Source of the DNA: JABDMH01 sp965223105
GTDB taxonomy: Bacteria > Bacteroidota > Bacteroidia > Chitinophagales > Saprospiraceae
Length of the DNA stretch: 64,000 bases
NCBI GenBank assembly: GCA_965223105.1
Contig: OZ244987.1
Coordinates: 2,108,001 to 2,172,000, forward strand
Direction of reading: 5' to 3'
Below are positions 34,613-42,965 of this stretch, piece by piece. The notes under the pieces were generated by a model, which was not told where the DNA came from, made no database searches, and saw only the letters and a list, made by a program, of their open reading frames with translations. The first letter of the stretch is position 1; each line of letters starts with the position of its first letter. Made by a program: the position numbers and the translations under genes.

Positions 34613-35716
34613 TTATTGATTCTTCCAGTTTAGATTAATCATTCTTAAGATCAGTACAGCCAATCCATCCATTTGCCCAGTGGCGTTGGTGAGCAAGACT
34701 ACACCCTTTTTGCTCTCCCTAATAAAGTGTATCGATGCCGCATGACCGTCGGTTTTGCCACTGTGCAAATAGATGTTCGGATATTTCCGATTTACGAAGA
34801 CATGCCAGGCATCTGCGACAAAGGTCTTTTTTAAGTTTGGTATTTTATGTGCAGGTTTAAGCATCTCTTTAAGTGAGTTTGCCATCGGGAGGGCTTCATG
34901 CAGCATGACGGATACAAATCTACATAAATCTCTGGCTGAACTCTTGATTCCTTCAGAAGCGGTGAAAGATGCAAAATCCCAAGGCCGTGCAACCATACCT
35001 GCCCGGGTGTACCCCGGAGTTAGTCGAGACATCTGACCTTCACTGATCTCGATTCCAGAGTCAGTCATTTGTAAAGGATTAAATATTTTTTCACGGACTA
35101 ATTTTGCAAATGGCTGGCCCGTTGCTCGTTCAAACACAATTTCAAGCAATGCATAATTGGTATGTGAGTAAATGTATTTGCCAGATTTCATTTCTCTGTC
35201 AAGCTGTCGATAGTAGTCCAGAAGATCATTTTTGCTATACTGGGCATATCTACTGGTGGTTTCTTTCTCCTTTATACCCAAATTTGTCGGAAGGGTGGGT
35301 AGTCCAGATGTATGGGTAAGCAGTTGATCGAGTGTCAATGTGGATAGGGCAGGGTTGATTTCATCTTCCTTTAAATACTTATTGACAGGATCATGTCGAT
35401 CTACAAATCCCTCTCCTTGGAGTATGTGAAAAAGTAGGGCACTGAAGATTTTTGACAGCCCACCAATTTCAAAGATGCTGCTGTCAGTTAGAGACTCGGC
35501 CGAACCTTTACGGCGAGATCCAAAAGCGAGGATATAGGTTGAATCCTTATCAATGATACCCACAAGGAAGCCAGGGACACTTTCAAAAGATATTTCTGTT
35601 TCATATCGAATGATTTTTTCAATTTCCTTCCTCAGATGGTTCTCCATTTGAGACTGAAGTGTCGATGCCGAGCAAGAAATCAATATACCAAGGATTAATT
35701 TTTTCAAGAGTTTCAT
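34613..35716 (-). CDS. Serine beta-lactamase-fold protein (family S12) lacking the catalytic serine
   Basis: 367 residues from the ATG at 35716, preceded by TTTGGAAAAA and opening a signal peptide (MKLLKKLILGILISCSASTL). An upstream start at 35860 adds 48 non-leader residues. The fold is that of the Beta-lactamase Pfam family (class C/DD-peptidase): LTLDQLLTHTSGLPTLP, FNPLQMTDSGI, LHSGKTDGHAASIHFI. However, the SxxK motif reads GLSK (IFEIGGLSK, residues 86-89), so the nucleophilic Ser is Gly, and the YxN motif reads YSH (183-185). HSG, the third motif, is intact. It is therefore probably a pseudoenzyme or uses another mechanism. Co-directional with the SUI1 gene. Confidence 0.85.
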   Translation of the reverse strand: MKLLKKLILGILISCSASTLQSQMENHLRKEIEKIIRYETEISFESVPGFLVGIIDKDSTYILAFGSRRKGSAESLTDSSIFEIGGLSKIFSALLFHILQGEGFVDRHDPVNKYLKEDEINPALSTLTLDQLLTHTSGLPTLPTNLGIKEKETTSRYAQYSKNDLLDYYRQLDREMKSGKYIYSHTNYALLEIVFERATGQPFAKLVREKIFNPLQMTDSGIEISEGQMSRLTPGYTRAGMVARPWDFASFTASEGIKSSARDLCRFVSVMLHEALPMANSLKEMLKPAHKIPNLKKTFVADAWHVFVNRKYPNIYLHSGKTDGHAASIHFIRESKKGVVLLTNATGQMDGLAVLILRMINLNWKNQ

Positions 35717-35907
35717 TTTTTCCAAAGATCTTTTGGCACTTTTACCGATTTGCAAAGACCTCATTTCCCTCTCGGCAAGAGAGACTGAAATCCTTGGCAG
35801 ATAAGCGGTGGTGAAGAAACACTCTGTCATGCGAAAATCAATCGTCGAATTGGAATGCAACTGAACTTTCTTTTTTTTAGCAAAATATTCCCTAGATAAG
35901 CAAAACG

Positions 35908-36705
35908 ATGACTCTCGATCATAAAGGAACTCGACTCTTCATATTGCTGGGTAGCTTTTTCATCGCCAACGCTTTGATCGCTGAGTTTATTGGGGTGAAA
36001 ATTTTTTCACTCGAAAAAACATTGGGCTTTTCACCACTCAATCTTTCCATTTTAGATCAAGATGGCCTATCGTTCAATTTGACTGCCGGAGTGCTGTTGT
36101 GGCCGGTGGTGTTTGTCATGACGGATATTATCAATGAATATTTTGGGTTGCGTGGGGTCAGGACGTTGTCGTTCCTGGCCGTAGGGATGATTCTGTATGC
36201 ATTTCTCATGTTTTTTATCGGCATAAGGTTAACACCGGCCGATTTCTGGCCAACTTCCCACATCCTGCCAGAGCTTTCACCGTCTGCACAAGAAGCGATT
36301 CGCACTAAAGTTTCCGACTATAATTATGCCTTTAGACTGGTGTTTGGTCAGGGATTGTGGATCATCGCAGGCTCATTGGTCGCTTTTCTGATCGGTCAAT
36401 TACTTGACGTACTGGTGTTTCACCGGATAAAAAGATGGACGGGTGAACAAAATGTCTGGCTCAGAGCCACGGGATCAACATTGATCTCACAGTTTGTAGA
36501 TAGTTTTGTGGTGTTGTTTATCGCTTTCTACATTGGCGCCGGTTGGTCCATGACTTTGGTGCTGGCCATTGGCCTTGTCAATTACATCTATAAATTTGTA
36601 ATGGCTATTGTCTTGACACCCTTAATCTATTTGGCCCATTATCTCATTGATCGGTACCTGGGTCCTGATCTTGCTCATCAAATGAAACGTGAAGCAATGC
36701 AGTAG
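35908..36705 (+). CDS. yhhQ: Queuosine precursor transporter (YhhQ/VUT family)
   Basis: 265 residues with about six membrane helices. The opening FILLGSFFIANALIAEFIGVKIF, then FNLTAGVLLWPVVFVMTDIINEYFG and STLISQFVDSFVVLFIAFYIG, is the COG1738 signature; E. coli YhhQ imports preQ0/preQ1 for queuosine tRNA modification. The insertion around DFWPTSHILPELSPSAQEAI is typical of Bacteroidota members. No preQ1 riboswitch was recognised in the 190 bases upstream. Convergent with the aminotransferase gene. Confidence 0.92.
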   Translation: MTLDHKGTRLFILLGSFFIANALIAEFIGVKIFSLEKTLGFSPLNLSILDQDGLSFNLTAGVLLWPVVFVMTDIINEYFGLRGVRTLSFLAVGMILYAFLMFFIGIRLTPADFWPTSHILPELSPSAQEAIRTKVSDYNYAFRLVFGQGLWIIAGSLVAFLIGQLLDVLVFHRIKRWTGEQNVWLRATGSTLISQFVDSFVVLFIAFYIGAGWSMTLVLAIGLVNYIYKFVMAIVLTPLIYLAHYLIDRYLGPDLAHQMKREAMQ

Positions 36706-36746
36706 TCAGCCCTGATCATCTGTAAATCAAAAATCCCGTTTCATAT

Positions 36747-37946
36747 CTAGTCTAGAAGCTGGACGGCTTTTTTGATTCTGGTCACTGCTTCTCTTAATTC
36801 TTCTTCTGAAGCCGCATAAGATAACCTTACACATTCATCAGCACCAAAAGCGCTGCCAGAGACCAGAGCGACGTGAGCTTTATCCAGTATGAATAGCGCA
36901 AAATCGTCAGCGTTGTTTATGTTGAATTCGCCGAAAGCCTTTCCAAAATAGTGATGAATATCAGGGAAGATGTAGAAAGCTCCTGTAGGTCGATTGACTT
37001 CAAAACCAGGAATCTCTGCCAGCAATTCAATAAAGAGGTCACGGCGGGCTCTGAATGCCTCCCTCATTTCGCTGGTCGGCTGCATCGATGCCAGAAGTGC
37101 TTCTGCAGCAGCCTTTTGACCAAATGCAGTTGCTCCGGAAGTCACTTGCCCCTGAATTTTTGAACAGGCTGAAGCAATCCATTGGGGAGCTCCCATATAA
37201 CCCAGTCTCCATCCAGTCATAGCAAAACCTTTTGAAAAACCATTTACCGTAACTGTTCGGTCTGACACTTCTGGAAATGTTCCAATGCTCACATGCTGAT
37301 CCGTAAAATTTATGTATTCATAAATTTCATCAGACACGATCACTACCCTGGGATAATCCTTGATAACCGCCACCAGCTCAGCCAGTTCATCCTTGGTATA
37401 TACGGAGCCTGTAGGGTTACACGGTGATGAAAAGATGATCATTTTGGTCCGCTCATTCAGAGAGTTCTGAAGTTGACCTGGAGTGACCTTGAAATCCTGG
37501 TCAATCCCTGCTTTGATGGCTATCGGGATGCCCTCACCCAGCTTCACGATCTCCTTGTAGGATACCCAGTAGGGGGTGAACAAGATGACTTCATCTCCAG
37601 GATCTACCAGGGCCAGTACCAAATTAGCGATGGACTGCTTAGCTCCATTGCTCACCACAATTTGCGACGGATCAAAATGCAATCCGTTATCCCGCCGGAA
37701 TTTCTCCACGATAGCTCTCCTCAACTCCATCGTCCCGGGAACCGGAGTGTATTTTGTATGCCCATTTTCCAAGGCCCGAATTGCCGCTTGTTTGATGTGA
37801 TCAGGCGTGTCAAAATCAGGTTCCCCGATGCTTAGACTGATGACTTGGTGCCCCTCTGCCTGCAAGTCCCGCGCCATCTGGGCCATTTTAATGGTTGCTG
37901 ATTCTTCCATCCGATTTACTCTATCAGCCAAACGCGAATCGCCCAT
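36747..37946 (-). CDS. Class I pyridoxal-phosphate aminotransferase (aspartate aminotransferase type)
   Basis: 399 residues, the usual length of Ib-type aspartate aminotransferases. Seen: VISLSIGEPDFDTPDHI, KYTPVPGTMELRRAIVEKF, SNGAKQSIANLVLALVDPGD, SSPCNPTGSVY, SDEIYE and the Schiff-base block VNGFSKGFAMTGWRLGYM with Lys239. It transfers an amino group between aspartate (or a related amino acid) and 2-oxoglutarate. The exact substrate range, aspartate versus prephenate or aromatic acids, cannot be told. It is divergent from the giant gene at 38148 across 200 bp. Confidence 0.92.
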   Translation of the reverse strand: MGDSRLADRVNRMEESATIKMAQMARDLQAEGHQVISLSIGEPDFDTPDHIKQAAIRALENGHTKYTPVPGTMELRRAIVEKFRRDNGLHFDPSQIVVSNGAKQSIANLVLALVDPGDEVILFTPYWVSYKEIVKLGEGIPIAIKAGIDQDFKVTPGQLQNSLNERTKMIIFSSPCNPTGSVYTKDELAELVAVIKDYPRVVIVSDEIYEYINFTDQHVSIGTFPEVSDRTVTVNGFSKGFAMTGWRLGYMGAPQWIASACSKIQGQVTSGATAFGQKAAAEALLASMQPTSEMREAFRARRDLFIELLAEIPGFEVNRPTGAFYIFPDIHHYFGKAFGEFNINNADDFALFILDKAHVALVSGSAFGADECVRLSYAASEEELREAVTRIKKAVQLLD

Positions 37947-38147
37947 AGATTTAAATTTTTGAAATATGTTAAAAATAAGCCGCTAAAATTAAGATAATCT
38001 GCAGAATGCTAACTCAAAAGTAAACCGGTATCGATGGCTTGACATATTAATTATTTTTATCAAGTTTTATAGTCTCATAAAAAGATCAATACATATTATA
38101 ATTTGGCATAATATTTGAAGTCATAGGCGTGAGTTATTTCAAGTGGT

Positions 38148-41100
38148 ATGTCAAATTCAGCAATTCAGTGGTTAAGGATTTTGGCAGTAGGCTGGCTTAT
38201 TGGATCAACCGGTTTCCTGTTTGGCCAAGGCTGTCCGCTGCTCAATCCCATTCAGGGTCCTGGATTGGTTTGTCCTGGTGTACAGGTGGTGTACTCCGTA
38301 ACTACCGATAATTCACCAGCCAACAGTTATGAATGGACGTTATTGGATGGTGGAGGTGTAGTGATCGGATCAAATACAGGCACCACATTTACCGTCCTGT
38401 GGCAATCCGTGAATGGTGGTCCCTTTACAATTTTGATGGAAGAGACCAATCAAATGCTGTGTACGCAGGGCAATGTATTAGATGTAACCGTAGCTGATGA
38501 CATCGCCCGCTATCCTTTCAATTGTTTTAGTGAGGTGAACATTCCGCTGGATAACAATTGTGAAAAATTAATCTTGCCAGAGCACCTTCTTACCAGTGGA
38601 GTACCGGATTGTGACAATACCTTCGAAATTACCCTTACCCTGGATGGTGATGTAGTGGTTCCCAATCCCGTTAATGAATCTTATGTAGGTGAAATCATCA
38701 CGGCAACCATTACACATCCTGAAAGCGGTCGTAGTTGTTCGTCATTGATCACATTAAAGGACGGTACAGCGCCGATCTTGACATGTAATAATGATACCAC
38801 CATATGTAATGATCCATTGGCCTGGGATCCGTTCAATGCTTCCTTTGCTCAGCCCACGGTAACTGACAACTGCTCCGGTGACATCATTCCACAACCACAA
38901 GGTTATGAGTGGGTTAAGATATTTAATGATCCGGTGATTTCCGATCTTGTCATCAGAAGCTGGGAAGCCATCGATAAATATGGTAACCGCAGCGAGTGTC
39001 ATGATACACTCTTCATCAGACGTGTGATCTTTGATGAGATCATGTGTCCCCCGGATACTGTGATCGCTTGCGATGCTGCTTATTTCGATCCAAATGATCC
39101 TCTTACTTCAGGGGTACCCACTTTTGATAGCCTGCCCATTTACAGTAATGTGACTTACTGCGATTTTGGCATTGAATACACCGATCGAATTACTTATAAA
39201 TGCCCTGGAAATTATACCATTTACCGTGATTGGGAAATCACCGACCTTAATGGACCCGTGCTACAGCAAATGAACTGTCACCAGGTTATAGAAGTTATTG
39301 ATACCTCGGGTCCACTGGTTACTTTCGATACCTCCGAAGTGAGTTATGAGCAACACCCGAACTTATTTGGGGTAGATCCCACGCGGCTTTATAAGACGGT
39401 GTATTTCCCAACCCTTGACTACACCTGCGTTGCCCATGGGTATTTTCCCAAGCCGGAAGTACGAGATTTTTGCTCGTCCTCTGACAGCCTAGTCGTAGAT
39501 ATTTCCTGGTCAAATGGGCACATACGCTACAACACTTGGGAGCAGGATAAGCATCTTCGATTTGAAAATCTAGGCAAGGGCAAACACGTCGTAACCATAC
39601 AGGTGGCTGATGGTTGCCACAATTTCACCTACGATACACTGATTGCAGTAGCGGAAGACCTCAAAGCTCCGTTTATGGCTGTAGATAGATATCCTGTGGT
39701 GACCTTAGGCAATTATGCTGAAGTGACCTGGATCGATGTTTCTGTCTTTGATGAAGGTACCTGGGACAATTGTCATCTGTATAAAATACTCGGAAGGCGA
39801 ATAGATTGGGATACTGCATGTGGCTACACCACAGACTCTACAACACTTAGTGTGGTTAGGGATCACTATGATAATTTTTATGATTGGATAAGAAGTGACG
39901 GGGATTCTCTCTGCCTTGATACAATTCATTATGGGTTTACCGATCAAATACCGTTTTGCTGTGATGATGCTTGTGGCAATGAGAAGGTCGTAATCGAGTT
40001 GATCGCCATTGATGCCAGTTGCAATGTGACTAAGAGTTGGGTCAATGTGCTGGTTGAAGATAAATCAGCACCAGAGGTCAGGCATCGACTACCGGATCTT
40101 GAAATCTCTTGTTATGCATTTAATAACTACTATCGGTCGGAGATCGAGCAAGACAATTGGGATGTATTCGGAAAATATGTTCCCTTTGATCGATACGGTG
40201 ATGCCTCAAGAACAATCATCAAAGATCACATCTGCACCGACGATCCAGGTCTGGATGGCGACTATCACGAAACATTGATCGATACCATCTATGATGGCGT
40301 GGTGTTAGACAATTGTGGTTATGAGATCCGTGAGAGTCAAAAAGTTCACTTCGAGGAATGCGGTGTGGGTTGGATTGAGCGGCAGTTTGTTTTCAAGGGG
40401 ACTTGTGGCAGTGCAAAAGCAGACAGCACTAAGGTGATTCAACGAATCAATATATACAATGATTGTCCGCTTCGTGAGACTGATATTATTTGGCCTGTAA
40501 AGGATACGACCATATACGAATGCGGATTAGTGGATATAGAAACTGAGGGTCCCGTAATGAAAAAAGATGATGAATGCCGCGAGATCGGAATCCACTTTAG
40601 GGATGAAGTGATCGACCAGCTTTATAATGCAGATAGTACTTGTCTTAAGATTATTAGAAAATGGGCTGTGATTGATTGGTGTAGACAAAGTGAGCCGTTT
40701 CATGCAGAATGGATCGGTGATCAGAGATATCATTACTATGAATATGATCAAATCATTTACATCAAGAATCGCGTTGCTCCCACATTTGTGGACTGCGATA
40801 TTGATTCGCTATGTATAGGGAGCCAATGCAATGCCCGCCTGCATACCTCAGTCGAAGTCATGGATGATTGTACGGCACCCGAAGACATTTTGCTTTCGTG
40901 GAAGCTCTATCAAAAGACAGATTACGGTTATCAGCAGATCGCAGGTGACGATACCGATACGGCTTCTGTGGATGCCTTACAAGTTGGCTCGTACAAATTG
41001 GTTTGGTCGGCAATCGATGAATGCCACAACGAAAGCTTTTGTACTGATCACTTTGATGTGGTCGATTGTGTGAAGCCTTCCCCTATTTGCCTAACACATA

Positions 41101-42611
41101 CTACGGCTAAATTGTGGCCGGTTGACCTGGATCAAAATGGTACCATCGATACGGCGATTGGGGAAATTTGGGCCATCGAATTGGATGTAAGCTCCCACGA
41201 TAATTGTCAATCAGAGCTGACTGATTTTAGAATACGTTGGAAGGGGACAGGACAAATTGATGAAGCAGGGGAATTAATCCCACCGGATACCAGTGCAGTC
41301 AAGCTGAGCCTTGGGTGTGGAGATATTGGAACCCGGATGGTTGAAATGTGGGTAGTCGATGACCATGGAAATGCCGATTATTGTGAGGTAATCGTCGAGG
41401 TGACCGGACCTATTGAAGGATGTTCTGAAGATCTAGGTCTACTCAATGGCATTGTCAGTGGTCTGCAAGGAGCAGGGATCGCAGATGTACTTCTGCAATT
41501 AAAACAAGCAGAAGATGATATTGGAATGGTTAAAACTGATGGTGAGGGAATCTATAAATTCGAGAATTTTAGGATGGATCATCGATCCTACGAATTGATT
41601 CCCAGCAAGACTGATGAACCCATATTCGGGATATCAATCCAAGACATGATTAGGATTTCTCGTCATATTCTGGGAAAGGATGAGTTGGAGACCAGATTTG
41701 AACAGGAAGCTGCAGACGTAACGGGAGATGGATGGATTTCGGTATCAGACATCATTGTCTTGCGAAAGCTGATCTTGGGTAAGATCGATTCTCTACCCAT
41801 CGATCAAACCTGGAAATTCTTCAACCGGGACATGCGACCTTGGTCCAGATTGGAAATTCCGGGTTACGAACAATTGCTGAACTTCACCGGAGTTAAAGTA
41901 GGAGATGTAACGGGAGATGCCGCGAAGCTAGAGAAGCGAGGGAGATCGAGTGATGAGCGTTATCTATTACACTTACCTCCCTTATTATCAGATAATCATG
42001 CAAGATTACCGGTCGTAGCCAGTGCCGATATTCAGTTGGCAGGTTTACAATGTGAAATCGCCGTTGATAGAGGATCTCACCTTCTCGATCTGATACCTGG
42101 TAGTTTGCCTATCGCCGAAGATGCCTGGCACATCAGTGAAGCAGGATTGCGGCTGTGCTATGTTCCAAAAAACGAGATCGCCATTGCAGCCGGAGATACA
42201 CTGTTTTACCTTGGGGTGCAACTTTCCAGTCCTAATACACTTGATCACATAACGGTGAGATCGTCACGGATTCCAAGCATACTCTATACCGACACAGACT
42301 CAGTTTATTCATTGGCCCTTAGTACAGTCACGACCAGGCTCGCGGAGCAGATTTCTGGCAAAGCTGAGGTTTTTCCCAATCCAATTGCTGATGAGGCATT
42401 TTTGCAGCTCATTGATCCCCAATTCACTGAACCACTGGAGCTACAAATTTTGGGTCTTGACGGTAAGGCCTACATCAAAGAATCCCTCCCGATGATTGAC
42501 TTGAAAGACTGGCGGATAGGAAGAGAAATGCTTGGAGGACCAGGGATGTATTTGGTTCATCTTAGCAGTGCCTCCTGGTCTCAGACTATTCGATTGGTTT
42601 TGTTGGAATAA
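38148..42611 (+). CDS. Giant secreted cysteine-rich protein 2, dockerin-like and cohesin-like modules, T9SS sorting domain
   Basis: 1487 residues. The signal peptide (LRILAVGWLIGSTGFLFG) is followed by a PKD/Ig-like domain (~30-110, CPGVQVVYSVTTDNSPANSY..W). Later modules recur in the other two giants: ILGRRIDWDTACG (~540), VEDKSAPEVRHRLPDLEISC, CHNESFC and KPSPICLTHTTAKLWPVDLD (~976). A carboxypeptidase-regulatory-like beta domain (NGIVSGLQGAGIADVLLQLK) precedes a dockerin-like calcium loop (~1189, AADVTGDGWISVSDIIVLRK), a cohesin-like domain (~1275-1400) and the sorting domain (~1408-1487, AEVFPNPIADEAFLQL..GMYLVHL). Many Cys in D-x-C and C-x-C contexts suggest disulfide-stabilised surface repeats. 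No catalytic motif is seen. Followed by the third giant gene in the same direction. Confidence 0.85.
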   Translation: MSNSAIQWLRILAVGWLIGSTGFLFGQGCPLLNPIQGPGLVCPGVQVVYSVTTDNSPANSYEWTLLDGGGVVIGSNTGTTFTVLWQSVNGGPFTILMEETNQMLCTQGNVLDVTVADDIARYPFNCFSEVNIPLDNNCEKLILPEHLLTSGVPDCDNTFEITLTLDGDVVVPNPVNESYVGEIITATITHPESGRSCSSLITLKDGTAPILTCNNDTTICNDPLAWDPFNASFAQPTVTDNCSGDIIPQPQGYEWVKIFNDPVISDLVIRSWEAIDKYGNRSECHDTLFIRRVIFDEIMCPPDTVIACDAAYFDPNDPLTSGVPTFDSLPIYSNVTYCDFGIEYTDRITYKCPGNYTIYRDWEITDLNGPVLQQMNCHQVIEVIDTSGPLVTFDTSEVSYEQHPNLFGVDPTRLYKTVYFPTLDYTCVAHGYFPKPEVRDFCSSSDSLVVDISWSNGHIRYNTWEQDKHLRFENLGKGKHVVTIQVADGCHNFTYDTLIAVAEDLKAPFMAVDRYPVVTLGNYAEVTWIDVSVFDEGTWDNCHLYKILGRRIDWDTACGYTTDSTTLSVVRDHYDNFYDWIRSDGDSLCLDTIHYGFTDQIPFCCDDACGNEKVVIELIAIDASCNVTKSWVNVLVEDKSAPEVRHRLPDLEISCYAFNNYYRSEIEQDNWDVFGKYVPFDRYGDASRTIIKDHICTDDPGLDGDYHETLIDTIYDGVVLDNCGYEIRESQKVHFEECGVGWIERQFVFKGTCGSAKADSTKVIQRINIYNDCPLRETDIIWPVKDTTIYECGLVDIETEGPVMKKDDECREIGIHFRDEVIDQLYNADSTCLKIIRKWAVIDWCRQSEPFHAEWIGDQRYHYYEYDQIIYIKNRVAPTFVDCDIDSLCIGSQCNARLHTSVEVMDDCTAPEDILLSWKLYQKTDYGYQQIAGDDTDTASVDALQVGSYKLVWSAIDECHNESFCTDHFDVVDCVKPSPICLTHTTAKLWPVDLDQNGTIDTAIGEIWAIELDVSSHDNCQSELTDFRIRWKGTGQIDEAGELIPPDTSAVKLSLGCGDIGTRMVEMWVVDDHGNADYCEVIVEVTGPIEGCSEDLGLLNGIVSGLQGAGIADVLLQLKQAEDDIGMVKTDGEGIYKFENFRMDHRSYELIPSKTDEPIFGISIQDMIRISRHILGKDELETRFEQEAADVTGDGWISVSDIIVLRKLILGKIDSLPIDQTWKFFNRDMRPWSRLEIPGYEQLLNFTGVKVGDVTGDAAKLEKRGRSSDERYLLHLPPLLSDNHARLPVVASADIQLAGLQCEIAVDRGSHLLDLIPGSLPIAEDAWHISEAGLRLCYVPKNEIAIAAGDTLFYLGVQLSSPNTLDHITVRSSRIPSILYTDTDSVYSLALSTVTTRLAEQISGKAEVFPNPIADEAFLQLIDPQFTEPLELQILGLDGKAYIKESLPMIDLKDWRIGREMLGGPGMYLVHLSSASWSQTIRLVLLE

Positions 42612-42621
42612 GTCAAGATAT

Positions 42622-42642
42622 CCTCAGTAGATGCTACTGAGG
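42622..42642 (+). other. Perfect 9-bp hairpin without a T-run after giant gene 2
   Basis: CCTCAGTAG, loop ATG, CTACTGAGG. It begins ten bases after the stop codon of giant gene 2 and is not followed by T residues, so it may protect the mRNA 3' end rather than terminate. Confidence 0.5.
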
Positions 42643-42685
42643 GGAACGACCGCATGTAAGAAATACCATTTGATTACTCACTTAA

Positions 42686-42715
42686 ACTCTGGTGCTGATA
42701 TAGCACCGGAGTTTT
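42686..42715 (+). terminator. Rho-independent terminator after giant gene 2
   Basis: ACTCTGGTGCT (42686-42696) pairs with AGCACCGGAGT (42702-42712) over 11 bp with one T-G wobble and loop GATAT, then T residues to 42716. Confidence 0.92.
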
Positions 42716-42762
42716 TCATGCTCTTATATATGGAGATAATTATAATATATAAAAGCTTAATG

Positions 42763-42770
42763 TATATTTG
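42763..42770 (+). promoter_or_regulatory. Possible -7 element for giant gene 3
   Basis: TATATTTG matches TAnnTTTG exactly, about 195 bases before the ATG at 42966. A TTG -33 element at the right distance is missing, so this is only a candidate. Confidence 0.25.
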
Positions 42771-42965
42771 CGGCCGTAATCTCGCGTGAAGTATAACACA
42801 AATTAGTATTGATAATTTTCATATATTTTGTGCTTACATTTGATGATAAGTTGACTACTTTTACGACTTACCATAAAGGTAAATTGAAGGATAAAATATA
42901 ATCCAGTAAAGATGACTTGATATTCTGTTGATTATCAAGTTATAAGAAACCAAAACTGCACAACC

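Larger units (their letters stand above)
42612..42965 (+). other. Intergenic region between giant genes 2 and 3
   Basis: 354 bases without a gene. It contains a T-less perfect hairpin at 42622-42642, a true terminator at 42686-42715, a TATATTTG that fits the -7 consensus at 42763-42770, and a long AT-rich leader up to the ATG at 42966. The third giant gene therefore probably has its own promoter. Confidence 0.55.

Noticed and set aside
35717..35907. preQ1 riboswitch before the queuosine precursor transporter
   Set aside because: No recognisable pseudoknot pattern of the preQ1 classes in the sequence just before the start.
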